From Saprospirales bacterium (GTDB lineage: Bacteria > Bacteroidota > Bacteroidia > Chitinophagales > Saprospiraceae): a stretch of DNA of 64,000 nt. The position numbers were made by a program, and so were the translations under genes. Where the stretch lies: positions 62,001 through 126,000 of the forward strand of contig JADJBL010000015.1 of assembly GCA_016703765.1 (NCBI GenBank). Direction: 5' to 3'. Position 1 is the stretch's first letter, and each line of letters begins with the position of its first letter. Shown one piece after another: positions 8,328 through 17,096 of this stretch. The notes beneath the pieces were generated by a model that did no database searches, was not told the DNA's origin, and saw nothing but the letters and a program-made list of their open reading frames with translations.

Positions 8328-9166
8328 GGCTTCCTCCCCTGTATTACCCCGAAACGGACAATGCCCTCCCGGTAGCCTTTGGTCATAAATTGCATGGCCC
8401 AGGCGCCGCGAATGGCCTGTTTGCCCGAACGCATCAAAGCGGCCAGGCTTCGCAGCCGAAACGCCGAGCGTATGACGGCAGGCCAAAAAGGCGCCACCGC
8501 CGCCGTCCAGTCGGCCGTTTGTACCTCCTGAAATCCGGCAGCCCCGGCCAGGCGCTCGAATTCTCCGATGGAAATCATGGGGGGCAGGTGATAGTGCCCG
8601 TATATCTTCGCCAATAGGTCCAACTCCTTTTGGGATAATTCCGGAGGGGTTTCCCGGTGGCACCAGGTGGCCATCAGGAATTTGCCACCGGGCGCCAGGA
8701 CCTGGAAGAAAGTCTCCAAAAGCCTTTTTTTATCGGGAATATGCTCCGCGCTTTCCAAAGACCACACCAGGTCGAAAGGCCCATCTGCGGAGCTTAGTTC
8801 CATCATATCCTGCACGCGGATCTGCACCCGGTCTTCCAGGCCGGCCTTTTTGGTGTAATATGCTCCCCCTTCCGCCTGCACAGGGCTCAAGGTCAACCCC
8901 AGCACCCGGGCATCAAACAAGCCGGCTAAATGCCGGGCGCTGCCGCCCACCCCGCATCCGGCGTCGAGAATGGAAGAGGCCTTCTCGACCTTTCCCCACC
9001 GCAACAACTCCCCGATCAGGTCCAGTTGGGCCTGCCGATGATCCTTCCGTTCTGTACCCGACTCCCCGTAATATCCGTGGTGCATGTGCTCGCCCCAGGT
9101 ATCCAGCCAAATCCGGGTGCTTCGGTCGTAAAAATGGCGGATGCGGTCGTTCAAGGCAGTTCGCAT
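8324..9166 (-). CDS. Gamma-tocopherol-methyltransferase-like SAM methyltransferase
   Basis: The 280-residue class I methyltransferase has motif I ILDAGCGVGG at about 66-75. Its N-terminal segment, HFYDRSTRIW followed by WGEHMHHGYY, is characteristic of gamma-tocopherol methyltransferases (VTE4) and related sterol and small-molecule methyltransferases. VTE4 methylates the chromanol ring of gamma-tocopherol to give alpha-tocopherol. Its ATG lies two bases after the stop of the upstream membrane segment and its stop overlaps the prenyltransferase start. The same frame runs open into the upstream methyltransferase, giving an apparent 585-residue fusion, but that results from a frame error upstream. 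Substrate assignment rests on similarity and on its neighbours. Confidence 0.8.
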   Translation of the reverse strand: MRTALNDRIRHFYDRSTRIWLDTWGEHMHHGYYGESGTERKDHRQAQLDLIGELLRWGKVEKASSILDAGCGVGGSARHLAGLFDARVLGLTLSPVQAEGGAYYTKKAGLEDRVQIRVQDMMELSSADGPFDLVWSLESAEHIPDKKRLLETFFQVLAPGGKFLMATWCHRETPPELSQKELDLLAKIYGHYHLPPMISIGEFERLAGAAGFQEVQTADWTAAVAPFWPAVIRSAFRLRSLAALMRSGKQAIRGAWAMQFMTKGYREGIVRFGVIQGRKP

Positions 9167-9168
9167 GG

Positions 9169-10081
9169 TCAAAGTATTAGCCACAACAGCAGGGCGACGA
9201 CCGCTGCAATCACGATCAGGGCGACGATCTGGTGGCGGTTTAGCCGCTCGCGGTATTGGGGCGGTATATCCGCTTTCGAAGAAAAAATATTCTGCAGGTA
9301 TCCGGCCAGGGCGATGGGGATAAACAAAAACCCGGCCAGCGAACCGATCAATACCCTCCAGGCGAGCTTCAATGCGCGGCCCAAAGTCATCTTTTTCCGT
9401 GGCTTTTTCGTCCCGAACAGCGGCTGCGGACGGCGATGCCCCGGCCCCGGGCTTTACCCCCGCAATTGCAAGGCCGTATTCCCCTTTACCTTTGTACCAC
9501 TGTGGGCGCACATACTCCACCCGGATATCCGTAAAACCAGCGGTTTTGAACCATTCCCTGTATTCGCGATCCTTGGGGAAAAGCATCCAGGTTTCGGCGA
9601 TGAAGCGGGAGATGCGGTTGCCGGGCTCCAAAGGGCCGATGAGCAGGGCGATGCCGCCGGGCTTGATCACCCGGTACGATTCCGCCACGCCCTGTTGCGG
9701 ATCGGGCCAGTATTCGATGCTGCCCGCCGACACGTACCGGTCGAAGAGGTCGGTCTTGAAGGGGATCTGCTCTGCGTCGCCGATCTCGAAGATGCAGTCC
9801 TTCAGGTCTTCCTTGGCCTTTGCTTTGGCCATCTGGTGGGGACTTTGGTCTACGCACACCACATGATCGGCCTTCACATGCCGGACGATGCCCTGGGTGG
9901 TGAAACCCGTCCCGGACCCCACGTCGATCACCCGAAGCGCCGGGTCGTTCAGTTGAGCCAGCTGGAGGGATTGATCGCGCATCTGCTCGGTCCAGAATAG
10001 CGGATTGACGTATTTGTCGTAAAAGATGGAAAGGAAGCGGTAAAACCACCAGGCTTCCTTTTTATGCTGCATCAATCTCAT
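9169..10081 (-). CDS. MPBQ/MSBQ-type methyltransferase, frame disrupted near 9392
   Basis: Residues 1-230 are a SAM methyltransferase with the opening WWFYRFLSIFYDKYVNP, motif I VIDVGSGTGF (51-60) and TEQMRDQSL, all close to 2-methyl-6-phytyl-benzoquinol methyltransferases (VTE3, Sll0418). Those enzymes end in a membrane anchor. Here the anchor (73 residues, about two hydrophobic segments, ATG at 9390) is in the +1 frame. The frames meet at a run of five A on the coding strand (9392-9396), and removing one A joins them into about 303 residues. Without the fix, the frame reads a nonsense linker into the next gene. An indel error or recent frameshift is most likely. The start overlaps the ferredoxin gene by 20 bases. 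Confidence 0.78.
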
Positions 10082-10277
10082 GGAGGTAATGGGTAATGGT
10101 TGTTACGGGACATATTTCTTCACAGGCCATGCAGGCGATATCGCAGGGCGTATCGACGGCTATGGTGTCGAATGGACTGATAAAGCCGGCCTCCTGCGGA
10201 CAGACTGCCACGCAGGCGCCGCAGTTGATGCAAGCATTCCAGCCGATCCGGAAAAGGACGGGTTCTTTCTTTGACAT
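10062..10277 (-). CDS. Ferredoxin, 2[4Fe-4S]-type
   Basis: The 71-residue protein has two cysteine clusters: CINCGACVAVCP (C-x2-C-x2-C-x3-C-P) and CDIACMACEEICP, where the first spacing is three residues. This should bind two [4Fe-4S] clusters. It lies seven bases after the reductase stop and overlaps the methyltransferase start by 20 bases, so all three are coupled. A ferredoxin next to a geranylgeranyl reductase suggests that it donates electrons for saturating the prenyl chain, as reported for the Methanosarcina pair. That role is inference from position. Confidence 0.9.
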   Translation of the reverse strand: MSKKEPVLFRIGWNACINCGACVAVCPQEAGFISPFDTIAVDTPCDIACMACEEICPVTTITHYLHEIDAA

Positions 10278-10283
10278 GGTCGA

Positions 10284-11447
10284 TCAGATTTTTTTGTATT
10301 CGGAATGAGGGCTGAAATAACCCGACATGATTTGGTAAAGCTGCTCGTCGCGGGAGGAAATGTCCTTGTTCTTGAAAATCTTCGACTTCTCCCCGTAGAG
10401 TTTCCAGATAAAATTCCCTCGTTCTTCCAGCCAGCGATCCTGATAGCCCTTGAGGTTTTGCCGGGAGGGTTTCTTCCCTTTTGCGAGCAGCTCGGACAGA
10501 AAATGGGCGGCTATTTTCCCTCCGCTCAATGCGGTGTGGATACCTCCCCCTGTGATGGGGTTGACATGCCGGGCGGCATCGCCCACCAGGATGAGGTTGT
10601 CGGCATACTGGGTCCGCAAGGGTGCGGCAAGGGGCACGCCTCCACCCTGGATCTCTAAAATACGCAGACCTTTAAACCGGTCCTTGAAAAATGATTCTTT
10701 TAAAAATTGCTCCAGGTGCGCCTGGGCATTTTGGCGGGTCATCGTGCGGGTAACTCCAAGGCCGATCTCGGCATATCCATGGCCTTTGGGAAATACCCAG
10801 GCATAGCCTCCCGGCGCCCAGCGATGCCCGGTTACGATCTCGAGCAAGCCATCGGTTTCTACCCCGTCTACCACAAACTGCAGGCAGCTGGCCAGTTCCC
10901 TGAGCTTGATGTGGGTGCGCATTCCGGCCCATTTTCCGACCTGCGATTGCAGGCCGTCGGCGCCGACCAATACCCTTGCCTGCACTTCGAGTTCCTTGTT
11001 GAAGCGGCGGAGTAGAACGCGGCAGGAGCCGTCGGGCAGGGTTGATAACCCAGGCCCCTCTGTTTTCAGCCACACCTCGGCCCCGGCGCGTTCTGCCAAA
11101 GTCATGAGGTAGCGGTCGAACCTCCGTCGGTCGACCACATACCCCAAGGGTTTTTTCCCTTCGCCGGTACCGTATTCGTCGGGCTTGAGTTGGCGGTAAT
11201 CGATGGTAGTTTTTTGGCCTTCCTGATTGTAGATACTAAACCCGTAAATGGCTTCCTGCACGAACTCCCCTTCGGGGCTCAGCCCCACTTCCTCCAGCGC
11301 ATGGCCGCTCACGGCCCCGGAGCACTGAATGGGCGCGCCGAGTTCCTGTCGTTTGTCGATCAGTAGCACGCGAAGACCGCGCTCAGAGGCGATCCGCGCC
11401 GTAGTGGCGCCTGCGGGCCCCGAGCCGACCACGAGGAGATCGTACAT
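10284..11447 (-). CDS. Geranylgeranyl reductase family FAD-dependent oxidoreductase
   Basis: The 387-residue flavoprotein starts with the FAD-binding VVGSGPAGATTA loop (residues 6-17). It continues with PIQCSGAVSG, the GADG block and the LILVGDAARHVNPITGGGI motif seen in ChlP and archaeal geranylgeranyl reductases. These enzymes saturate double bonds of geranylgeranyl chains to phytyl or archaeol-type chains. It is the first gene of the five-gene operon, followed by a ferredoxin as probable electron donor and then by two methyltransferases and a homogentisate-type prenyltransferase. The likely role is to make phytyl or partly reduced prenyl diphosphate for the quinone. Confidence 0.88.
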   Translation of the reverse strand: MYDLLVVGSGPAGATTARIASERGLRVLLIDKRQELGAPIQCSGAVSGHALEEVGLSPEGEFVQEAIYGFSIYNQEGQKTTIDYRQLKPDEYGTGEGKKPLGYVVDRRRFDRYLMTLAERAGAEVWLKTEGPGLSTLPDGSCRVLLRRFNKELEVQARVLVGADGLQSQVGKWAGMRTHIKLRELASCLQFVVDGVETDGLLEIVTGHRWAPGGYAWVFPKGHGYAEIGLGVTRTMTRQNAQAHLEQFLKESFFKDRFKGLRILEIQGGGVPLAAPLRTQYADNLILVGDAARHVNPITGGGIHTALSGGKIAAHFLSELLAKGKKPSRQNLKGYQDRWLEERGNFIWKLYGEKSKIFKNKDISSRDEQLYQIMSGYFSPHSEYKKI

Positions 11448-11454
11448 AGGCGGC

Positions 11455-13557
11455 TTATTTTTTCATCACCTTAAATACAGCCTGCCCATCTCCAAAGCCC
11501 ACCCGCACGAAGTATTGGCCGGAAGACAGCCTCGCAAGAGACAATTCCCTGTGGTTTTCGCCGGGCACGGCCATGAATTGTTCCCTCTCCATTTCCCTGC
11601 CCATCAGGTCGAATACCTGGAGTGTGGCCTCCTGACTGGTTTCCGAGATAAAATCCAGGTTCAGCATATCTTCCGTGGGGTTGGGATAGACCCGTATATT
11701 CTTTTCGGCGATGATTTCATCGGTATGGATGAGCCGGTCTCCGTTGGCAAACCAGACGCCCCAGCGCCCCTGTTCGATATACACCGTGGCGTTGCCGGAG
11801 GCGGTGATCTTGTTGGAGGCGAGGTTGATAAAGGCCAGCACCGGCGTTCCGCCGCCCTGCTCGGCCTCGAATACCAGGCGGTTGTCGTCGACGGAAAAAT
11901 TGGGCCAGCTAAGTGCCACGTTCTCGAAAATGGTCCCCGTTTCCCCTTCCTGGATATTCACACCGAGGAGGAAATATTCGCCGCTAAACTCGTCTAGGTA
12001 GTCGAAGGCGATGATGTAGTCTGAGTTTTTGGAGAAGGTGGGGTTGCCGATGCTCACGCCTTCCGGTAGCCCGCTGTACAGCTTTTCGATATGGCCACTG
12101 GCGAAATTATTTCCACTGAACACTTCGATAAACCCGATGTCCCAATACTGTATCCCGGCGCCCGTGGTGCTGTTGAGTTCGTTGAAGGCGTCGTAGATCA
12201 CCCATTCGCCGGAGAAATCCCATTCGATCACATCCGCGTAGACCACGTCGCCCGTGGTCGGCGCCCCCTGGCCGGTGGTGGGGTTGAATAATTCGAAGTC
12301 GAACCACTGTGCCAGCCCGTAATCATAGATCCAAAGGATATTGTCGTTGTCGGTAGTCAGGGCCGCGAGCCGCTCGCCTTTTTTCGACACGGCCACGTTG
12401 CGCCAGATGGGCTCATTTTGGACCACGAATTCCTCTATCTCGCCGGAGTTCCAGTCGAGGAAGATGCCGCGCAGGGTATTGTCGTCGGCCACATAGACGA
12501 TGGCGCTGCCGTCATCCGTGATGCTGGGGCGGCTGATCGGCGCCAGGGTGGTGAGTGGGTTGGCGATTTCCTCCCCGGTCGGCGTGAAGATATACAGGGC
12601 GGCAAAGTCGGCGTCCGACATCAGAATAAAATCGTCGCCGGGATTGGTATCGATATCGGTCTGCGGATCCGTGCCCGCGCCCGCGCCGATGCCGACTGCG
12701 GTGAAAGCGGCATTGGCGGCGTTTACCTCCGTGGTCCCGTACAGATCGTCAGCCGCCTGGACAATGGCGTTGCGGCAGTCGACAAAATTGGACGATTTGA
12801 GGAGGTAAAGGTCGAGCGCCCGGTAATAGACCTGCTCTGCCTTGTCCTTGGTGATGGCGTCTGCAAAAAGCTGAAAGGCCTTGTTGGGGATGCCGCTGTT
12901 GATGTGCACTCCGCCGTTGTCCTGGCTGCCGGTATAGCGTTCGCTGTAGTGCGCGGGCTGGTAGCCGGCGTCGTTGAAGTCGTTGCCGCCGTTGTGGGGA
13001 TTGCTCAGGTCGCGAAGCGCTCCGCTGGAGAAAACGCTGGTGTTCACCACGTCCTCCCCCATCTTCCAGTCGTTGCGGTCGATCATGGCGCCGAACACGT
13101 CGGCGAAACTTTCGTTCAGGGCGCCGCTTTCCCCCATGTATTCCAGGTTGGCGGTGGATTGGATCACGCCGTGCGACATTTCATGGCCGGCCACATCGAG
13201 GGCCTTGCACAAAGGCGAAGAGAATGCCTGGTTGCCATTGCCGTAAAACATGGCGAAGCCGTTCCAGAAAGCATTGTCCATCTGGGAGTTATTGCTTTCC
13301 ACCACGTTGATCATGGATATGATATTCCCCCCCTGCCCGTTGATGCTTTCCCGTTGGAAGGTTCCCTTGAAATAATCGTAGGCCTTTTCGCCGTGATAAT
13401 GGGCGCTGATAGCCTTCGGATTGTTCCAGGAATTATTGTTGGAGGTGACATGCGCCAGGGAGAAGTTACTGTTCTCCGGGGAGGTATTCTGGGCGTTGAC
13501 GGTCCAGATCGTGCCGACCGGGTCGTCGGGAAAAACCGACTGAGGGCCGTTGAACAT
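11455..13557 (-). CDS. M4 (thermolysin-like) metallopeptidase, catalytic part plus T9SS tail
   Basis: This is the 3' and largest part of a gene spanning 11455-14598 that is split by two single-base frame changes. The fragment holds the zinc motif HEMSH near residues 125-129, with the third ligand in GALNESFADVFG about 20 residues later, and GGVHINSGIPNKAF, all classic M4 elements. A long beta-propeller-like region follows. The end is a Por sorting domain (RVYPNPTEDMLNLDF ... GQYFVRVGFGDG), so the enzyme is exported by type IX secretion. In the same frame, sense sequence extends upstream of the apparent start to about 13717 (NVFYLIDASQT precedes it), showing that the ATG at 13557 is not a real start. 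Confidence 0.88.
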   Translation of the reverse strand: MFNGPQSVFPDDPVGTIWTVNAQNTSPENSNFSLAHVTSNNNSWNNPKAISAHYHGEKAYDYFKGTFQRESINGQGGNIISMINVVESNNSQMDNAFWNGFAMFYGNGNQAFSSPLCKALDVAGHEMSHGVIQSTANLEYMGESGALNESFADVFGAMIDRNDWKMGEDVVNTSVFSSGALRDLSNPHNGGNDFNDAGYQPAHYSERYTGSQDNGGVHINSGIPNKAFQLFADAITKDKAEQVYYRALDLYLLKSSNFVDCRNAIVQAADDLYGTTEVNAANAAFTAVGIGAGAGTDPQTDIDTNPGDDFILMSDADFAALYIFTPTGEEIANPLTTLAPISRPSITDDGSAIVYVADDNTLRGIFLDWNSGEIEEFVVQNEPIWRNVAVSKKGERLAALTTDNDNILWIYDYGLAQWFDFELFNPTTGQGAPTTGDVVYADVIEWDFSGEWVIYDAFNELNSTTGAGIQYWDIGFIEVFSGNNFASGHIEKLYSGLPEGVSIGNPTFSKNSDYIIAFDYLDEFSGEYFLLGVNIQEGETGTIFENVALSWPNFSVDDNRLVFEAEQGGGTPVLAFINLASNKITASGNATVYIEQGRWGVWFANGDRLIHTDEIIAEKNIRVYPNPTEDMLNLDFISETSQEATLQVFDLMGREMEREQFMAVPGENHRELSLARLSSGQYFVRVGFGDGQAVFKVMKK

Positions 13558-13570
13558 AGTCTGGGAGGCG

Positions 13571-14179
13571 TCAATCAGGTAGAATACATTGTTTTTGCAA
13601 TACGTATTGATCTCCCTGGATTGGCCAAAGAGGTCGTCGGCATCGGTCTGATAGGGTCCATCGGGAGGCGGAGGGCTTGCAAATTCGGTATGCGGAGCTT
13701 CGCTCGATTGCGGCCTCCCCTTCGAAGGCAGCGTGTACGTGCCCGGTCAGCTTGCAGAGTTCGCTGTAATAATGGACCACCTCGCCCGTCAGGGCATCGA
13801 TAAAATAGCTGTAGCGGGCCGTCATGTTGGGCATGAGGGTCACGTGCCAGCATAGGCGCTCCTGCTCGTGTTTTTGCTCCGGGTGGTAGATGACCAGTTT
13901 TTCCTCGCTTTGCTTTCCACCGGTAATATGCGCAAGGGCCGGGTCGAATGCTACTACCGGCTCGAATTTCGATACGTGCTGAAGAGCTTTTTGAGAGGCC
14001 ATCTCCTGGCTAAGGGCCGGCGCCACGTTCTCCAGTTCCGGGGAGGGGAAAAAGCGCCCGTTGAAGAGGTAGATCCCCTCCTGGTCCATGTGAATGGCGG
14101 CTTCGGCGCCGTACACCTCTACTCCCTGCCAGACCTGCCGATAGCGGAGGTGTATCTGGCCGCTGGGTTCTACGTCCAT
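13571..14179 (-). pseudogene. Propeptide (FTP/PepSY) portion of the M4 peptidase, out of frame
   Basis: This frame encodes the propeptide of the M4 protease: LRYRQVWQGVEVYGAEAAIH is the FTP-domain signature, followed by a PepSY-like stretch with YFIDALTGEVVHYYSELC. Sense sequence in this frame extends upstream to about 14295 (ISDFFTAVQPHLKIQDP). At its 3' end it should join the catalytic frame near the CCCC run at 13717-13720. Dropping one base there yields a smooth reading through TEFASPPPPDGPYQTDADDLFG into the catalytic domain. Confidence 0.7.
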
Positions 14180-14253
14180 TCGATTCAGGACGAACTCCCC
14201 GGCCGGGTCCTGTATTTTAAGGTGGGGTTGTACTGCGGTAAAGAAATCGGAGA

Positions 14254-14598
14254 TCAGTGCGTCCGGGCCTCTATTGTCCGTATCGGGGAATTTCCCTGGA
14301 TCATATAGGGCGTGCCCGTAGCGCGGTCGATATAGGCCTTCAGGCCGGGTTGCCCTTTCAGGGGTTTGGGCATGGTTTCCAGGGACCTGAATTGTGTTTT
14401 TGGGGCGAGGGGATTCTGGGCCTGGGGGATTCCCGGTTTAATGGGCGCCGGGGCCAACAGGCTTTCCCGCGTAATGGATTTGGCCTGCTTCGGCTTTTCG
14501 AGTTGGGGTTTCATTTGCCCGAACAAGGAGGCGGCCATGAATAAGGCCAGCACGGTACACATAAATCGATACATGGGAATTGAATTTAGTATTTTCAA
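14254..14598 (-). pseudogene. Signal peptide and N-terminus of the M4 peptidase, out of frame
   Basis: The fragment begins at the true start of the gene. It has a signal peptide (FMCTVLALFMAASLFGQ), then a proline-rich linker and AYIDRATGTPYMIQG, the usual lead-in to an FTP domain. The frame stops 12 codons later because one base is missing near 14291-14298; adding one restores GKFPDTDNRG leading into the propeptide frame. The flanking conserved parts are intact, which argues for a recent or artefactual indel. Confidence 0.7.
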
Positions 14599-14622
14599 AT
14601 ATACAGAAAATCTGCGGTTTAC

Positions 14623-17067
14623 CTAAAACTGAACCCCCAACTCCCTGGCCTTCCCCAACATCTCGGCAGCCTCGTCGGGGCGGCCCTGGCTTTTATAGAT
14701 CAGTCCGAGGGTGTAGTAGGCCAGACCGTAAGACGGATTGGCGTCGATGGCCTTTTTCAGGAAGGGCTCGGCTTCGGCGAACTGCTTTTTTTCGTAATAC
14801 ACCAGACCGATCTGGTAGTTCAGGTCCGGCTCATTAGGGAGGAAGGGCTGGGCTTTCAGGAGCTGGTCCAGGGATTCGTCCAATCGCTTGAGTTTCCAGT
14901 AGGTCATACCCAGGTAGTAGAGGGCGTAGGGCAGTTCCGACTGAAGGTCCAGGGCCTTTTTCAGCAGGGCTTCGGCGCCGGCCAGGTCTTCCTGCTCGTA
15001 GCGAAGGAGGCCTAGCTGGAACAGATGTTCCGGATCGTTTTGGTCCATGCCCATGGCCTTGGTCCAAACGGTTTTGGCCTCCTCCAACTGGCCCTGGGCC
15101 TTCAGGCTCTGTCCGAGGTAGTTATAGGCATAAATAAAATCCGGTTGCAGGCTGAGCACTTGCTGGAGGATGGGGGTGCTTTGCTCGTACTGCTGCATGT
15201 AGAAATAATTGATGCCCAGGTGATAGAGGAAGCTGGCGTTTTTTGGTTCTTTTTCCGAAGCGGCTTTCAATACCGGCATAGCATCCGCGTAACGGTTTTG
15301 GTCCTGGTAGACGAGCCCGAGGAAATAATTAGCCGAGGTAAAACCGGGGTCGATGCGAAGCGTAGCCCGGAAAGCCGCTTCGGCATCATCCAGCCGGGTC
15401 ATTTCGCGATACAGGGAGCCCAGGTAATAATGGACATAGGGATCGTTCGGGCTGTAATTTTTCGCCTCCAGGTAGTGTTCTTCGGCCTCCCGGAAATTGC
15501 CCAGCCTTTGGTTTGCATACCCCAGGTTGCGGTGGGCATAGCCCTGGAGGTTGCTGGGCGACAATTCGAGGGCTTTGGCATACACCTCGCGGGCTTTCCT
15601 GAAATCCTCTTTCGCCATATAAATTCCGCCGAGCTGGTCGACCGGAAGCGACCAGGTGGGCGCCAGCTCCATCGCCTTTGTAAACATCGCGATGGCTTTG
15701 TCCACATCCCCTTCCTTGAGCTTCAGCACCCCGATCTCATATAAAGTGTTCGCATTTTCGGACTCATATTCCAGCGATTGCTCCTGGCTGGCCTCGGCTT
15801 CTTGCAGGAGAGATTCCTGCGTTTTTCCAGTTTCGTATTCGCAGGCACGGCCAAGATAAGAGGGATACGAAGAAAACTTCGGGTCCGAGCGGAACATATC
15901 GGCCAAATGCATGGAATCGGCTTTGAGGAAGGCATTATAAGCCTCCTGGGAACCGTCCTGCAAGGCGGCGGCGAAGTTGCGGGTCAGGGTGCTCCAGATT
16001 TGTTTGGCGCTTCTGTCGGCCATGAGTTGTTTGTAGTAAAAATCGGTACAATCGCCCTCCGGGGCCAGCAACTGCCTGGCTTCGAGGGTGCGGACAAAAT
16101 CGTCGTAGGCCTTTTTTACCTCCTGGCTGGCTTTCGAGACCATGGCTTTTTCAAAGCCTTTCGTATCCACAGCGGCGAAGGAAGGCAGTTTTTCGCCTCT
16201 TTCCCTTTGGAGGTCTTTGAGGGTTTTTTTATCCACCAGCGCCAATTCGGCCTTCAGATCCCCATAGGCCTGGGGATATTGATCCTTGGGCGCCGTTTCG
16301 AGGGTCACCGTATTGGTCAGGTAATCGTTTATTTCCACCACCGTCACGATCCCGTCGGTGGGTTTGGTATCGGCAAGGCCCATCAGGCCCTGGATCAGGT
16401 GGTAGGTGAAGGCGCCGTGTCCGCCTCCCCATTGAGGCCCCTCCATGGAAAATTCATCGGGCTGGCAGGATAGCACCTTGATCGTATTGGAAAAGCTCTT
16501 GGCCAGGGCCGCGGTAGTAGCCCCGCTGCCTTTGATCCCCTCTCCCGCCAGCTTACCCGAATGGCAGGCGTCGGTGATCAGCACCACCTTGACCTGTTTT
16601 GATTCCAGGGTGTTGATCACAGTCTGGAGATAAGCGAGGCTGAAGGCGCCGCCCGGGTAAAGGTTAAAAGGCGTGTTGTAGGTCAGCAGGTAACCGGTCT
16701 GGTCATTGGTGATGCGTTCCACGTCGCCGTGTCCGGAAAAGTAGATAAAGGCCTTGTCGCCCGATTTGCAGGTCTCGATCAGCCATTGGGTTTCCTTGAC
16801 GAAATTTCCGTTGGTGGCCTTTTCGTTCGTCAGCAGCCTCATGTTTTCAAGGGGCACCGAGCCGCCGGCGGGCGATTGCAGAAAGGCGGCAAAAAGTTCG
16901 GCGTCTTTGTGGGCATAGGTCAGGGGGTCGATCCGCTCGTCCTCGTATTTGGAAACGCCGATGACGATCGCGCGGGTGACGCCTTCCTCGCCGAAAAGAG
17001 AAACCTCTTCCTGGCCGAAGCCCTGGAAGACGAGAAATAAAAGAGTGATTGAAATTTGGATTCTCAT
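14623..17067 (-). CDS. Secreted caspase-like (C14) protein with TPR repeats
   Basis: The product is about 814 residues. After a signal peptide (residues 1-19) comes a caspase/metacaspase p20 domain (about 30-280) with the catalytic pair His113 in FSGHGD and Cys168 in ITDACHSG. The rest, from about residue 440 on, is a run of roughly ten TPR units (for example YEIGVLKLKEGDVDKAIAMF and AYYTLGLIYKSQGRPDEA). Such proteins are Arg/Lys-specific proteases or signalling scaffolds; the target is unknown. I chose the ATG at 17067 because it opens the signal peptide; a longer reading to 17118 overlaps the upstream gene's end. It has no T9SS tail. Confidence 0.85.
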   Translation of the reverse strand: MRIQISITLLFLVFQGFGQEEVSLFGEEGVTRAIVIGVSKYEDERIDPLTYAHKDAELFAAFLQSPAGGSVPLENMRLLTNEKATNGNFVKETQWLIETCKSGDKAFIYFSGHGDVERITNDQTGYLLTYNTPFNLYPGGAFSLAYLQTVINTLESKQVKVVLITDACHSGKLAGEGIKGSGATTAALAKSFSNTIKVLSCQPDEFSMEGPQWGGGHGAFTYHLIQGLMGLADTKPTDGIVTVVEINDYLTNTVTLETAPKDQYPQAYGDLKAELALVDKKTLKDLQRERGEKLPSFAAVDTKGFEKAMVSKASQEVKKAYDDFVRTLEARQLLAPEGDCTDFYYKQLMADRSAKQIWSTLTRNFAAALQDGSQEAYNAFLKADSMHLADMFRSDPKFSSYPSYLGRACEYETGKTQESLLQEAEASQEQSLEYESENANTLYEIGVLKLKEGDVDKAIAMFTKAMELAPTWSLPVDQLGGIYMAKEDFRKAREVYAKALELSPSNLQGYAHRNLGYANQRLGNFREAEEHYLEAKNYSPNDPYVHYYLGSLYREMTRLDDAEAAFRATLRIDPGFTSANYFLGLVYQDQNRYADAMPVLKAASEKEPKNASFLYHLGINYFYMQQYEQSTPILQQVLSLQPDFIYAYNYLGQSLKAQGQLEEAKTVWTKAMGMDQNDPEHLFQLGLLRYEQEDLAGAEALLKKALDLQSELPYALYYLGMTYWKLKRLDESLDQLLKAQPFLPNEPDLNYQIGLVYYEKKQFAEAEPFLKKAIDANPSYGLAYYTLGLIYKSQGRPDEAAEMLGKARELGVQF

Positions 17068-17096
17068 AGTGAAAGGGGGGTTGATAAGAAAAAAAA

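Noticed and set aside
7431..8663. A 410-residue prenyltransferase with an N-terminal extension
   Set aside because: The extra 112 residues lie inside the upstream methyltransferase and lack family similarity; the ATG at 8327 overlaps that gene's stop in the usual operon style.
8324..10081. A 585-residue double methyltransferase fusion
   Set aside because: The linker is a shadow translation of a membrane anchor that reads cleanly in the +1 frame; an indel in an A-run explains the apparent fusion.
12418..13803. A 461-codon plus-strand frame
   Set aside because: It is antisense to the M4 protease, which carries clear catalytic motifs; no recognisable domain appears in the antisense product.
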